Shown here in pieces: positions 7,475-16,168 of a DNA stretch of 64,000 nucleotides. Made by a program: the position numbers and the translations under genes. The DNA lies in NCBI RefSeq assembly GCF_012927085.1, contig NZ_JABBFX010000002.1, forward strand, positions 620,001 through 684,000, written 5' to 3'. The first letter of the stretch is position 1, and each line of letters begins with the position of its first letter. Source of the DNA: Ramlibacter agri. Lineage in GTDB: Bacteria; Pseudomonadota; Gammaproteobacteria; Burkholderiales; Burkholderiaceae_C. The notes beneath the pieces were generated by a model. The model saw only the letters and a list, made by a program, of their open reading frames with translations, searched no databases and had not been told where the DNA came from.

Positions 7475-10400
7475 ATGTCCATCCACGCCGCCCTGAACCA
7501 CGTCACGCACTACAAGTACGACCGGCCGGTGGCCCTGGGCCCGCAGGTGGTGCGCCTGCGCCCGGCCCCGCACTGCCGCAGCAAGGTCGTCTCGTATTCG
7601 CTGCGCGTGGAGCCCGCCAGGCACTTCATCAACTGGCAGCAGGACCCGTTCGCCAACTTCCAGGCGCGGCTGGTGTTTCCCGAAAAGACCACCGAGTTCA
7701 AGGTGACCGTGGACCTGGTGGTCGAAATGGCGGTCTACAACCCGTTCGATTTCTTCCTGGAACCCAAGGCCGAGAAGTTCCCTTTCGAGTACGAACCGCT
7801 GGTGGCGCAGGAGCTCGCGCCCTACCTCGCAGCGGAGCCGCTGACGCCGCGCGTGAAGGCCTACCTGGAGAAGATCGATCGCCGGCCGCGCGCCACCATC
7901 GACTTCCTGGTCGCCCTGAACCAGCAACTGCAGCAGGACGTGAAGTACCTGATCCGCATGGAGCCCGGCGTGCAGGCGCCGGAGCTGACGCTGGAGCTGG
8001 CCAGCGGCTCCTGCCGCGACTCGGGCTGGCTGCTGGTGCAGCTGCTGCGCCGCCTGGGCTTGGCCGCGCGCTTCGTTTCCGGCTACCTGATCCAGCTGAA
8101 GCCGGACGTGAAGGCGCTGGACGGACCCAGCGGCACCGAGGTGGATTTCACCGACCTGCACGCCTGGTGCGAGGTCTACCTGCCCGGCGCCGGCTGGATT
8201 GGCCTGGATCCCACTTCCGGCCTGCTGGCCGGCGAAGGCCACATCCCGCTCGCCTGCACGCCGCAGCCCTCGGGCGCCGCGCCCATCGAGGGCCTGGTCG
8301 ACGACGCCGAAGTGGAATTCAGCCACCACATGCAGGTGACGCGCATCCACGAGTCGCCGCGCGTCACCAAGCCCTACACCGAGGAGCAGTGGACCGAGGT
8401 GCTGGCCCTGGGCGAAGCGGTCGACCGCCAGCTGCAGGCCGGCGACGTGCGCCTGACCATGGGCGGCGAGCCCACTTTCGTCGCCGTGGAAAACCGCGAC
8501 GCCCCGGAATGGAACACCGACGCCCTCGGCCCCACCAAGCGGGGCTACGCCACCGAACTGGTGCACAAGCTGCGCGCCGAGTACGCCGACGGCGGCTTCC
8601 TGCATTTCGGCCAGGGCAAGTGGTACCCGGGCGAGCAGCTCCCGCGCTGGGCCCTGTCGATCTGCTGGCGTGCCGATGGCCAGCCGGTGTGGAAGAACCC
8701 GCAGCTGTTCGCCGACGAACGCGTGCCGGCGCGCTACGAAGCCGAAGACGCGCAGCGCTTCATCCGCGGGCTGGCCGGCCGGCTGGGCGTCACCGACAAG
8801 TACGTGCAGCCCGGCTACGAGGACGCCTTCTACTACCTCTGGCGCGAGCGCAAGCTGCCGGTGAACGTCGACCCTTTCGAGTCGCGGCTGGACGACGAAC
8901 AGGAGCGCGTGCGCCTGCGCCGCGTGTTCGGGCAGAAGCTCGACACCCCGATTGGCTACGCGCTGCCGCTGCAGCCGGCCGAGCGCGAGAATCCCGCGCT
9001 GCGGGGCGCACCCTGGACCACCGGGCCCTGGTTCTTCCGCGACGACCGCATGTACCTGCTCCCCGGCGATTCGCCCATGGGCTACCGGTTGCCCCTGGAC
9101 AGCCTGCCGTGGGTCACGCCGGCCGACTACCCGTTCGTGGTCCCGCGCGACCCGATGGCGGCGGTGCCGCCCTTGCCTGCGCATGAAGCGCTGCGCGGGC
9201 AGTTCGCAACCACGCCTGCGAGCGAAGCCCCGCGCCAGTTCCAGGACCGCGGCGCCGCTTCCGGCACCCGCCCGAACAGCACCGGCATCGAGCGCATGCC
9301 GCAGCGCCAGGAGTCGGCGCCCTGGACCACCCGCACCGCGCTGTGCGTCGAGGCGCGCGACCCGCAGCGGGCCAACGGCCCCAAGGCGGAAAGCCAGCAC
9401 GGCGGCAAGAGCGGCATGCTCTACGTCTTCATGCCGCCACTGGCCAAGCTGGAGGACTACCTGGAGCTGCTCACCGCGGTGGAAGCGACGGCCGAAGGCC
9501 AGGGCGTGCAGATCGTGCTGGAAGGCTACCCGCCGCCGCGCGATGCGCGCCTGAAGCTGCTGCAGGTGACGCCCGACCCGGGCGTCATCGAGGTCAACAT
9601 CCACCCGGCGCACGACTGGGGCGAGCTGGTGCAGCACACCGAGTTCCTGTACGACGCCGCCTTCGAAACCCGGCTCTCCGCCGAGAAGTTCATGACCGAC
9701 GGCCGCCACACCGGCACCGGTGGCGGCAACCACTTCGTGCTGGGCGGCGCCACGCCGGCCGACTCGCCCTTCCTGCGCAAGCCGGAGCTGCTGGCGAGCC
9801 TGCTGGTGTACTGGCACAACCACCCCAGCCTGTCCTACCTGTTCAGCGGCCTGTTCATCGGCCCGACCAGCCAGGCGCCGCGGGTGGACGAGGCGCGCAA
9901 CGACCAGCTGTACGAGCTGGAGATCGCGCTGAAGGAGATCGAGCGCAACCGCGAGCTGCACGGCGACAGGATGCCGCCCTGGCTGGTGGACCGGATGCTG
10001 CGCAACATCCTGGTCGACGTCACCGGCAACACGCACCGCAGCGAGTTCTGCATCGACAAGCTGTACTCGCCGGACAGCGCCACCGGCCGCCTCGGCCTGC
10101 TGGAGCTGCGAGCCTTCGAGATGCCACCGCACGCCCGCATGAGCGTGGTGCAGCAGCTGTTGCTGCGCGCGCTGGTGGCGCGCTTCTGGCGCGAGCCCTG
10201 CCGCGCGCCCGTCACGCGCTGGGGCACCGAGCTGCATGACCGCTGGCTGCTGCCCACGTTCGTCTGGATGGACCTGCAGGACGTGCTGAGCGAGCTGCGC
10301 ATGGCCGGCTTCGCCTTCGACCCGGCCTGGTTCGCGCCGCATTTCGCCTTCCGCTTCCCGGTGGCCGGCCAGCTGCAGGCACTGGGCATGGAGCTGACCA

Positions 10401-10909
10401 TCCGCAACGCCCTGGAGCCCTGGCATGTGATGGGCGAAGAAGGCGCCACCGGCGGCACCGTGCGCTACGTCGACTCCTCGCTGGAACGCATCGAGGTCAA
10501 GGTCGACGGCATGAACGAGAGCCGCTACGTGGTGACGGTCAACGGCCGCCCGCTGCCGCTGAAGTCCACCGGCACCGCCGGCGAGTTCGTGGCCGGCGTG
10601 CGCTACCGCGCCTGGCTGCCGTCCAGCGCGCTGCACCCCACCATCGGAGTGCATGCACCTCTCACCTTCGACCTGGTCGACACCTGGATGAACCGTTCGG
10701 TGGCCGGCTGCCAGTACCACGTGGCCCACCCGGGCGGGCGCAACTACGTGAGCTTCCCGGTCAACGCCTACGAGGCGGAAAGCCGGCGCCTGGCCCGCTT
10801 CTTCCGCATGGGGCACACGCCGGGGCGGCTGGAGGTGCCACCCGCCAACATCAACGTGCCCGGCAGCCGCGAGTTCCCGTTCACGCTGGACTTGCGCCGG
10901 CCCGCGTAA
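7475..10909 (+). CDS. Transglutaminase-like / DUF2126 amidoligase fusion
   Basis: 1144 residues from ATG 7475 (a TTG at 7418 is an upstream alternative). The N-terminal 290 residues are a bacterial transglutaminase-like module: N-terminal beta domain, then papain-like triad Cys180 (SGSCRDSGW), His229 (DLHAWCEVY) and Asp245 (GLDPTSG). From about residue 320 onward (LTMGGEPTFVA, FGQGKWYPGEQ, HTGTGGGNHFVLGG, YWHNHPSLSYLFSG) it matches DUF2126, described in the family literature as a putative amidoligase of the glutamine-synthetase-like COOH-NH2 ligase group. One polypeptide could therefore both cleave or transfer and form amide bonds. It leads a locus with an ATP-grasp/alpha-E protein and a second transglutaminase; the natural substrate is not known. 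Confidence 0.92.
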   Translation: MSIHAALNHVTHYKYDRPVALGPQVVRLRPAPHCRSKVVSYSLRVEPARHFINWQQDPFANFQARLVFPEKTTEFKVTVDLVVEMAVYNPFDFFLEPKAEKFPFEYEPLVAQELAPYLAAEPLTPRVKAYLEKIDRRPRATIDFLVALNQQLQQDVKYLIRMEPGVQAPELTLELASGSCRDSGWLLVQLLRRLGLAARFVSGYLIQLKPDVKALDGPSGTEVDFTDLHAWCEVYLPGAGWIGLDPTSGLLAGEGHIPLACTPQPSGAAPIEGLVDDAEVEFSHHMQVTRIHESPRVTKPYTEEQWTEVLALGEAVDRQLQAGDVRLTMGGEPTFVAVENRDAPEWNTDALGPTKRGYATELVHKLRAEYADGGFLHFGQGKWYPGEQLPRWALSICWRADGQPVWKNPQLFADERVPARYEAEDAQRFIRGLAGRLGVTDKYVQPGYEDAFYYLWRERKLPVNVDPFESRLDDEQERVRLRRVFGQKLDTPIGYALPLQPAERENPALRGAPWTTGPWFFRDDRMYLLPGDSPMGYRLPLDSLPWVTPADYPFVVPRDPMAAVPPLPAHEALRGQFATTPASEAPRQFQDRGAASGTRPNSTGIERMPQRQESAPWTTRTALCVEARDPQRANGPKAESQHGGKSGMLYVFMPPLAKLEDYLELLTAVEATAEGQGVQIVLEGYPPPRDARLKLLQVTPDPGVIEVNIHPAHDWGELVQHTEFLYDAAFETRLSAEKFMTDGRHTGTGGGNHFVLGGATPADSPFLRKPELLASLLVYWHNHPSLSYLFSGLFIGPTSQAPRVDEARNDQLYELEIALKEIERNRELHGDRMPPWLVDRMLRNILVDVTGNTHRSEFCIDKLYSPDSATGRLGLLELRAFEMPPHARMSVVQQLLLRALVARFWREPCRAPVTRWGTELHDRWLLPTFVWMDLQDVLSELRMAGFAFDPAWFAPHFAFRFPVAGQLQALGMELTIRNALEPWHVMGEEGATGGTVRYVDSSLERIEVKVDGMNESRYVVTVNGRPLPLKSTGTAGEFVAGVRYRAWLPSSALHPTIGVHAPLTFDLVDTWMNRSVAGCQYHVAHPGGRNYVSFPVNAYEAESRRLARFFRMGHTPGRLEVPPANINVPGSREFPFTLDLRRPA

Positions 10910-11312
10910 GCGCCGCCTGCTTCTCCAGGAAGGCCTGCGTCACGTCGCGCCCGATCGCGCCGGCGCCGACGACGCCGCCGGCCGGGTCCTTCACCAGGAA
11001 GAAGCTGATCTCGACGTAGATGCGGCCGCCGAACTTGTCGATGGCGCGCGTGGTGCGCACGCGGTTCGCGGCGCGCAGCTGCCCGCTGGCCATGGCTTCG
11101 CGGAAGCCCTGGTTGTGCGCCGGCCGGAAGCGCTCGGGGATGATGATGTCGAGGCTCTGGCCCACGGCCTCCCTGGGCGCATAGCCGAAGAGCACTTCGG
11201 CCCCGCGGTTCCACAGCTGGATGCGCCCTTCGCGGTCCGCGAATATGATGGCTTCCGCGGCCTGGTCCAGCACGGCCTGCGGCAGGCACCAGGCCTGTTC
11301 CATGATGCTCAT
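10881..11312 (-). CDS. Single PAS-domain protein
   Basis: 143 residues forming one PAS domain: AEAIIFADREGRIQLWNRGAEVLFGY opens the fold, followed by RFRPAHNQGFREAMASG and the C-terminal sheet ending GAIGRDVTQ. There is no kinase, GGDEF or HTH output, so it may be a small ligand or redox sensor that works with a separate partner. It is convergent with the amidoligase gene and the two coding ends overlap by 29 bases. The ATG lies opposite the metallophosphoesterase gene, 39 bases from its start. Confidence 0.85.
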   Translation of the reverse strand: MSIMEQAWCLPQAVLDQAAEAIIFADREGRIQLWNRGAEVLFGYAPREAVGQSLDIIIPERFRPAHNQGFREAMASGQLRAANRVRTTRAIDKFGGRIYVEISFFLVKDPAGGVVGAGAIGRDVTQAFLEKQAALTRAGASPA

Positions 11313-11351
11313 GCGATCCAATGTAGCACCCTGCGGAGACGAGGCCCGGCC

Positions 11352-12122
11352 ATGGGCCTGAAGCTGCACATCCTCTCCGACCTGCACCTGAGCCAGGCCG
11401 GCTTCGCGCCGCCGGCGACGGACGCCGACCTGGTCATCCTGGCCGGCGACATCGCCCGGCCACCGGAAGCCGTGGCCTGGGCCCGCTCGCTGGGCAAGCC
11501 GGTGCTGTACGTGCCAGGCAACCACGAGTTCTACGGCGGCAGCCTGGACGGCACGGTGGCCCAGCTGCGAGCCCTCTGCGCCGGCAGCGACGTGCACCTG
11601 CTGCACGAGGACGAATTCCGCTGGGAGGGCGTGCGCTTCCTGGGCACGACCTTGTGGACCGACTTCGAGCTGTTCGGCGATGAAGCGCAGCGCGCCGCCG
11701 CGGAGGAAGCCGCGAGCCGCTTCATGCGCGACTTCCAGCGCATCCGCGTCAGCGACGGCGCGCCCGCGCTGCTGACGCCACGCGACTCCGCGGCGATGTT
11801 CGACCGCCACGCCGCCTGGCTGGCCCAGCGGCTGGACCAGCCTTTCGACGGCGCCACGGTCGTCATCACCCACCATGCGCCTTCGCCGCGCAGCGTGCAC
11901 CCGCGCTTCGAGGGCTCGCCGGTCAACGCCTGCTTCGTGTCGCGCGCCGAGCACTTGCTGGGAGGCGGGCGCGCCGCGCTGTGGGTGCACGGGCACACGC
12001 ATGACAGCTTCGACTACCTCGTGGACGGCACCCGGGTGCTGTGCAACCCGCGCGGCTATCGGCGCAACGAGGTGGACGAAAACGCCAACTTCGACCCCGG
12101 CCTGGTGGTGAACGTCGGCTGA
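11352..12122 (+). CDS. Metallophosphoesterase
   Basis: 256 residues with the full calcineurin-like set: ILSDLHLS (DxH), LAGDIA (GD), GNHEF (GNHE), VITHHAPSP (H) and VHGHTHDS (GHxH). Such enzymes use a two-metal centre to hydrolyse phosphomono- or diesters; the substrate cannot be read from sequence. It lies inside the transglutaminase/ATP-grasp locus with 52 bases before the next gene, so it may be co-transcribed. Start chosen at MGLKLHILSD, where homology to the fold begins; longer in-frame starts fall inside the divergent PAS gene. Confidence 0.9.
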   Translation: MGLKLHILSDLHLSQAGFAPPATDADLVILAGDIARPPEAVAWARSLGKPVLYVPGNHEFYGGSLDGTVAQLRALCAGSDVHLLHEDEFRWEGVRFLGTTLWTDFELFGDEAQRAAAEEAASRFMRDFQRIRVSDGAPALLTPRDSAAMFDRHAAWLAQRLDQPFDGATVVITHHAPSPRSVHPRFEGSPVNACFVSRAEHLLGGGRAALWVHGHTHDSFDYLVDGTRVLCNPRGYRRNEVDENANFDPGLVVNVG

Positions 12123-12140
12123 GCGCGACGCGCGCGTGGC

Positions 12141-12156
12141 TCCCGCCCGCGCGGGA
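12141..12156. repeat. Short inverted repeat, REP-like
   Basis: TCCCGC and GCGGGA flank a 4-base centre in the leader before the ATP-grasp gene. It resembles the CCCGCG...CGGGA palindromes scattered in this GC-rich genome (compare 16215-16233 and 37013-37032). This favours the later GTG start at 12175 for the next gene. Confidence 0.4.
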
Positions 12157-12174
12157 TGGGAGAATCGGCACGCT

Positions 12175-14790
12175 GTGGACCGCACCAACGAATCGCTGTT
12201 CGGCGCGCAGGCCGGTGAAACGCCGGCCGCGCTCGCCGCCGCCCTGGCGCCGCCCGCGGCCCGGGGGCACTACGACGAACTGCGCGGCGGCATCTCCGCC
12301 CCGCGCGAACCGTCCGAGCTGGCGAACCACGTGCCGCCCCAGGCCCTGCCCACGGCGGCCTGGTCGCGTTTCTTCGAGCACCTGGGCCACGAAGGCTTCG
12401 CCGACCTGAACCGCCGCACCGTCAACCTGCAGCGGCAGGTGCGCGACAACGGCATCACCTACAACGTCTACGCCGATGCCGGCGGGCCGCAGCGGCCCTG
12501 GTCGCTGGACCTGTTCCCCTTGATCCTCACGCCCGCCGACTGGCAGAAGATCGAGGCCGGGGTGCTGCAGCGCGTGCGGCTGCTCGAACGCATCCTCGCC
12601 GACGTCTACGGCCCGCAGCAGCTGCTGGCGCGTAACCTGCTGCCGCCCGCGCTGGTACTGGGCCATCCAGGCTACCTGCGGCCCATGCACGGCGCCGAAC
12701 CGGCGGGTGGCCGCCGCCTGCACATCGCCGCCTTCGACATCGCGCGCGACCCGAATGGCGCCTGGTGGGTGGTGACGCAGCGCACGCAGGCGCCCTCCGG
12801 CCTGGGCTACCTGCTGGAAAACCGGCTGATCACCTCGCGCCTGTTCCCCGAGGCCTTCCGCGAGCTGAAGGTGCAGCGCCTGGCCGCCACCTATCGCGCC
12901 CTGCTGGAAAGCCTGGTGCGGGCCTGCCCCGCCGGCGGCGGCGAGCCGCGCATCGTGCTGCTGACGCCGGGCCCGTACAACGAGACCTACTTCGAGCACG
13001 CCTACCTCGCGCGCTACCTGGGCTTGACGCTGGTCGAAGGCAGCGACCTCACCGTGCGCGACCAGCGCCTGTACCTGAAGACGCTCAAGGGGCTGGAGCC
13101 GGTGCACGGCGTCTTGAAGCGCCTGGACGACGAGTTCCTCGACCCGCTGCAGTTGCGCGCCGATTCGCACCTGGGCGTGCCCGGCCTGCTGCAGGCGGTG
13201 CGCGCCGGCAACGTGCTGGTCGCCAACGCGCCCGGCTCCGGCTTCCTCGAATCGACCGCCCTGCTCGGCTTCCTGCCGGCCCTGAGCCGCCATCTCCTCG
13301 GCGAGGAACTGAAGCTGCCCGCGCTGCCCACCTGGTGGTGCGGCGAGCGCGCGGCGATGGAAGCCGTGCTGCCGCAACTGGGCCAGCACGTGATCAAGGC
13401 GACCTATGCCGGCGCCGGAGCCGGCGCGGTGCTGGGCAAGAACCTGGCGCGGCGCCAGCTGGATGAATGGGCCGGCCGCATCGTGCGCGAGCCCGACCTG
13501 CACACGGTGCAGGCCTACCTGCCGCTGTCGCAGATGCCCACCTGGAAAAGCGCCGCCGCGGGCGACCGCATCGTGCCGCGCTCGCTGCTGCTGCGCGTGT
13601 TCGCGGTGTCCGACGGCGCGCAGGGCTGGCGCGTGCTGCCCGGCGGGCTGACGCGCATCGCCACCGCGGAGTCGGAGATCGCCTCCATGCAGCGCGGAGG
13701 CAGCAGCGCCGACACCTGGGTGCTGACCGAAGGCACGGTCGATACGTCCACCCTGCTGCAGCACGAGCACCCGGCGGTGGACACGCCGCACCGGAACCGC
13801 ACCGTGACCAGCCGTGCGGCGGAGAACCTCTTCTGGCTGGGCCGCTACACCGAGCGCACCGAGAACACGGCGCGGCTCGCACGGCTTGCCATCGAAAGCC
13901 TCAACGGCGAGGACCAGAACTCGCAGCCGCTGCTGGCCTGGCTGGGCGAGCTGGCCGCCGCCAACGCGCTGGTGCTGGCCGCGGTGCCACCGGCCACGCA
14001 GGCGCGCCGCGTGTTCGAGCGCTCGCTGGTCGCTGCGCTGGGCGACGTGCAGGGCGCCAACAGCGTGGGCTACAACCTGTCCGCGCTGCGCGGCGCCGCC
14101 TCGGGCGTGCGCGAGCGGCTGTCGCAGGAGCAGTGGAACCAGATCGTGCAGGCGGACCAGGAATTCCGGCGCGGCTGCGCGGCCTGCGGCACCGAGGGCG
14201 ATTACTCCTCGGTCGACGCGCTGCGCGTGCTGGAACTGCTGTCGGCGCACACCGCCGCGATGACCGGCGCGCAGACCGACCGCATGACGCGCGACGACGG
14301 CTGGCGGCTGCTCTCCACCGGCCGCCACCTGGAGCGCCTGGGCTTCCTCGCGCAGGCGCTGCTGTGCGCCTTCGAGACCGGCGCGGTGGAGGACGAAGCG
14401 GGCTACGAAGCCGTGGTGGCGCTGTTCGACAGCACCATCACCTTCCACGCCAGCTACCAGCAGCGCCACGACATCCCCGCGCTGCTGGACCTGCTGGTGC
14501 TGGACCGCGACAACCCGCGCTCGCTGGGCTGGGTGGCGCAGACGCTGCGCGGCCGGCTCGCCAAGCTGGCGAACATGCCGCCGGGCAAGATGCCGGTGAT
14601 GGCGATGATCCTGCCCGACCCGCAGGCCTGGACCCTGGACGCGCTGTGCCAGCGCGATGCACAGGGCCAGCCCGCGCGCCTGCTGGAACTGCTGCGGCAG
14701 TGCGTCGATGCTTCGTACCGGTTGTCCGACGAACTCACGGCGCGCTACTTCGCGCACGCGGATTCGAGCCGCCATTCGGTGGGCGCCTGA
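12175..14790 (+). CDS. Circularly permuted ATP-grasp / alpha-E fusion protein
   Basis: 871 residues from GTG 12175, preceded by GGGAG at 12 bases; a GTG at 12136 is also open. Residues about 60-520 are the circularly permuted type-2 ATP-grasp domain (DUF404/DUF407), with RQVRDNGITYNVYAD, ILADVYGPQQLL, VLLTPGPYNETYFEHAYLAR, NAPGSGFLES and IVREPDLHTVQAY. Residues about 555-871 are the all-helical alpha-E domain (DUF403): RAAENLFWLGRYTERTENTARL and GWRLLSTGRHLERLGF. ATP-grasp enzymes form carboxylate-amine bonds via acyl phosphate. Fusions of these two domains beside transglutaminases are widely conserved and predicted to build or modify peptides. The next gene overlaps by one base. Confidence 0.92.
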   Translation: MDRTNESLFGAQAGETPAALAAALAPPAARGHYDELRGGISAPREPSELANHVPPQALPTAAWSRFFEHLGHEGFADLNRRTVNLQRQVRDNGITYNVYADAGGPQRPWSLDLFPLILTPADWQKIEAGVLQRVRLLERILADVYGPQQLLARNLLPPALVLGHPGYLRPMHGAEPAGGRRLHIAAFDIARDPNGAWWVVTQRTQAPSGLGYLLENRLITSRLFPEAFRELKVQRLAATYRALLESLVRACPAGGGEPRIVLLTPGPYNETYFEHAYLARYLGLTLVEGSDLTVRDQRLYLKTLKGLEPVHGVLKRLDDEFLDPLQLRADSHLGVPGLLQAVRAGNVLVANAPGSGFLESTALLGFLPALSRHLLGEELKLPALPTWWCGERAAMEAVLPQLGQHVIKATYAGAGAGAVLGKNLARRQLDEWAGRIVREPDLHTVQAYLPLSQMPTWKSAAAGDRIVPRSLLLRVFAVSDGAQGWRVLPGGLTRIATAESEIASMQRGGSSADTWVLTEGTVDTSTLLQHEHPAVDTPHRNRTVTSRAAENLFWLGRYTERTENTARLARLAIESLNGEDQNSQPLLAWLGELAAANALVLAAVPPATQARRVFERSLVAALGDVQGANSVGYNLSALRGAASGVRERLSQEQWNQIVQADQEFRRGCAACGTEGDYSSVDALRVLELLSAHTAAMTGAQTDRMTRDDGWRLLSTGRHLERLGFLAQALLCAFETGAVEDEAGYEAVVALFDSTITFHASYQQRHDIPALLDLLVLDRDNPRSLGWVAQTLRGRLAKLANMPPGKMPVMAMILPDPQAWTLDALCQRDAQGQPARLLELLRQCVDASYRLSDELTARYFAHADSSRHSVGA

Positions 14791-15689
14791 TGCTTCTCCA
14801 CGTCCTGCACGAGACTGCTTACGACTACGTGCCCGCAGTCCGCACCGCGCAGCACATGGCGCACCTGAAGCCCGCGCACGGCGGGCACCAGCGGCTCCTG
14901 GACCACAAGCTCACCGTCGACCCGCTGCCCGCGCAGCAGGTGGAAGCCGTCGATGTCTTCGGCAACACCCGCACCTTCTTCAGCCTGCAGGTGATGCACG
15001 AGCAGCTGCGCGTGCTGGCCGAAAGCCTGGTCTCGACCTCGGCCGCGCCGGCGCCGGAGTGCGAGCTGGCCTGGGAGGATGTGCGCGAGCGCATGCGCTA
15101 CCACCGCGGCTCGCGCTACGACCCGGCCGCCGAGTTCGTGTTCGCCTCGCCCTACGTGCCGCGCGACGACCTGTTTGCCGCGTATGCGCAAGCCAGCTTC
15201 GCGCCGGGGCGGCCGCTGCTGGAAGCGGCGCAGGACCTGATGCACCGCATCCACGCCGATTTCGAATACGCCACCACGGCGACCGACGTCAACACGCCGG
15301 CGCTGGAGGCGTTGGCCCTGCGCAAGGGCGTCTGCCAGGACCTGGCGCACGTGATGCTGGGCGGCCTGCGCAGCCTGGGCCTGCCGGCGCGCTACGTCAG
15401 CGGCTACCTGCTGACCGAGCCGCCGCCGGGGCAGCCGCGGCTGGTGGGCAGCGATGCCTCGCATGCCTGGGTCTCGGTCTACCTGCCGGGCGAAGGCGGC
15501 GGCGCGGCCGGCACCTGGGCCGACCTCGACCCCACCAACGACCGCGCGCCGGGCGAGGATTACGTGACCCTGGCCATCGGCCGCGACTACTCCGACGTCT
15601 CGCCGATGCGCGGCGTGATCCACGGCGGCGCGAACCACTCCTTGCGCGTGGCTGTCACGGTCTCCCCATCGGAAGCGCCTGCTGCCTAG
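14790..15689 (+). CDS. Transglutaminase-like cysteine peptidase family protein
   Basis: 299 residues, starting at the TGATG junction with the ATP-grasp gene, so it is translationally coupled. The N-terminal beta domain (MLLHVLHETAYDYVPAV, QHMAHLKP) is typical of the family. The papain-like core has Cys in RKGVCQDLAHVMLGGL, His in SDASHAWVSVYLPG and Asp in WADLDPTND. No signal peptide, so cytoplasmic. With the ATP-grasp/alpha-E protein it forms the conserved core of a predicted peptide synthesis and processing system; whether it hydrolyses or transfers is unknown. Confidence 0.93.
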   Translation: MLLHVLHETAYDYVPAVRTAQHMAHLKPAHGGHQRLLDHKLTVDPLPAQQVEAVDVFGNTRTFFSLQVMHEQLRVLAESLVSTSAAPAPECELAWEDVRERMRYHRGSRYDPAAEFVFASPYVPRDDLFAAYAQASFAPGRPLLEAAQDLMHRIHADFEYATTATDVNTPALEALALRKGVCQDLAHVMLGGLRSLGLPARYVSGYLLTEPPPGQPRLVGSDASHAWVSVYLPGEGGGAAGTWADLDPTNDRAPGEDYVTLAIGRDYSDVSPMRGVIHGGANHSLRVAVTVSPSEAPAA

Positions 15690-15715
15690 AATCGGCGCAT
15701 TCCAAGGAGAGTGCG

Positions 15716-16168
15716 ATGGACATCTACGAAAAACTGAAGGAACTGAACATCACGCTGCCGCCGGTGGCAGCCCCGGCCGCGGCCTACGTGCCTTTCGTGC
15801 GCACCGGCAACCTCGTCTTCATCTCCGGGCACATCGCCAAGAAGGACGGCAAGGCCTGGGTCGGCCAGCTGGGCAAGACCCTGCAGACCGACGAGGGCAA
15901 GTCCGCCGCGCGCGCCATCGCGATCGACCTGATGGGCACGCTGCACGCGGCCATCGGCGACCTGAACCAGGTCAAGCGCATCGTCAAGGTGATGAGCCTG
16001 GTGAACTCCACGCCCGACTTCACCGAGCAGCACCTGGTGACCAATGGCGCCAGCGAACTGCTGGGCCAGGTCTTCGGCGACAAGGGCGCCCACGCCCGCA
16101 GCGCCTTCGGCGTCGCGCAGATCCCGATGGGCGCCTGCGTCGAGATCGAACTGGTCGCGGAAGTCTAG
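15716..16168 (+). CDS. RidA/YjgF-family protein
   Basis: 150 residues of the RidA fold: GNLVFISGHIAKKDGKAW, LMGTLHAAIGDLNQVKRIVK and GASELLGQVFGDKGAHARSAFGVAQIP. Length and motifs fit the larger RidA subgroup of about 150 residues. Canonical RidA removes reactive enamine/imine intermediates, but this subgroup is uncharacterised. The catalytic Arg position of archetypal RidA is not obvious here. AAGGAGA precedes the ATG, and TAGAAT 25 bases upstream is a possible -10. Convergent with the Usp gene, overlapping by 4 bases. Confidence 0.85.
   Translation: MDIYEKLKELNITLPPVAAPAAAYVPFVRTGNLVFISGHIAKKDGKAWVGQLGKTLQTDEGKSAARAIAIDLMGTLHAAIGDLNQVKRIVKVMSLVNSTPDFTEQHLVTNGASELLGQVFGDKGAHARSAFGVAQIPMGACVEIELVAEV

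Noticed and set aside
7433..10816. 1127-codon minus-strand ORF opposite the DUF2126 gene
   Set aside because: Long open antisense frames are common in high-GC coding DNA. The translation is low-complexity (Arg/His/Gln/Ala) and shows no domain, whereas the plus strand has clear catalytic motifs.
11923..14775. 950-codon minus-strand ORF opposite the ATP-grasp gene
   Set aside because: Compositional shadow of the plus-strand gene; no signal peptide, motif or ribosome site.
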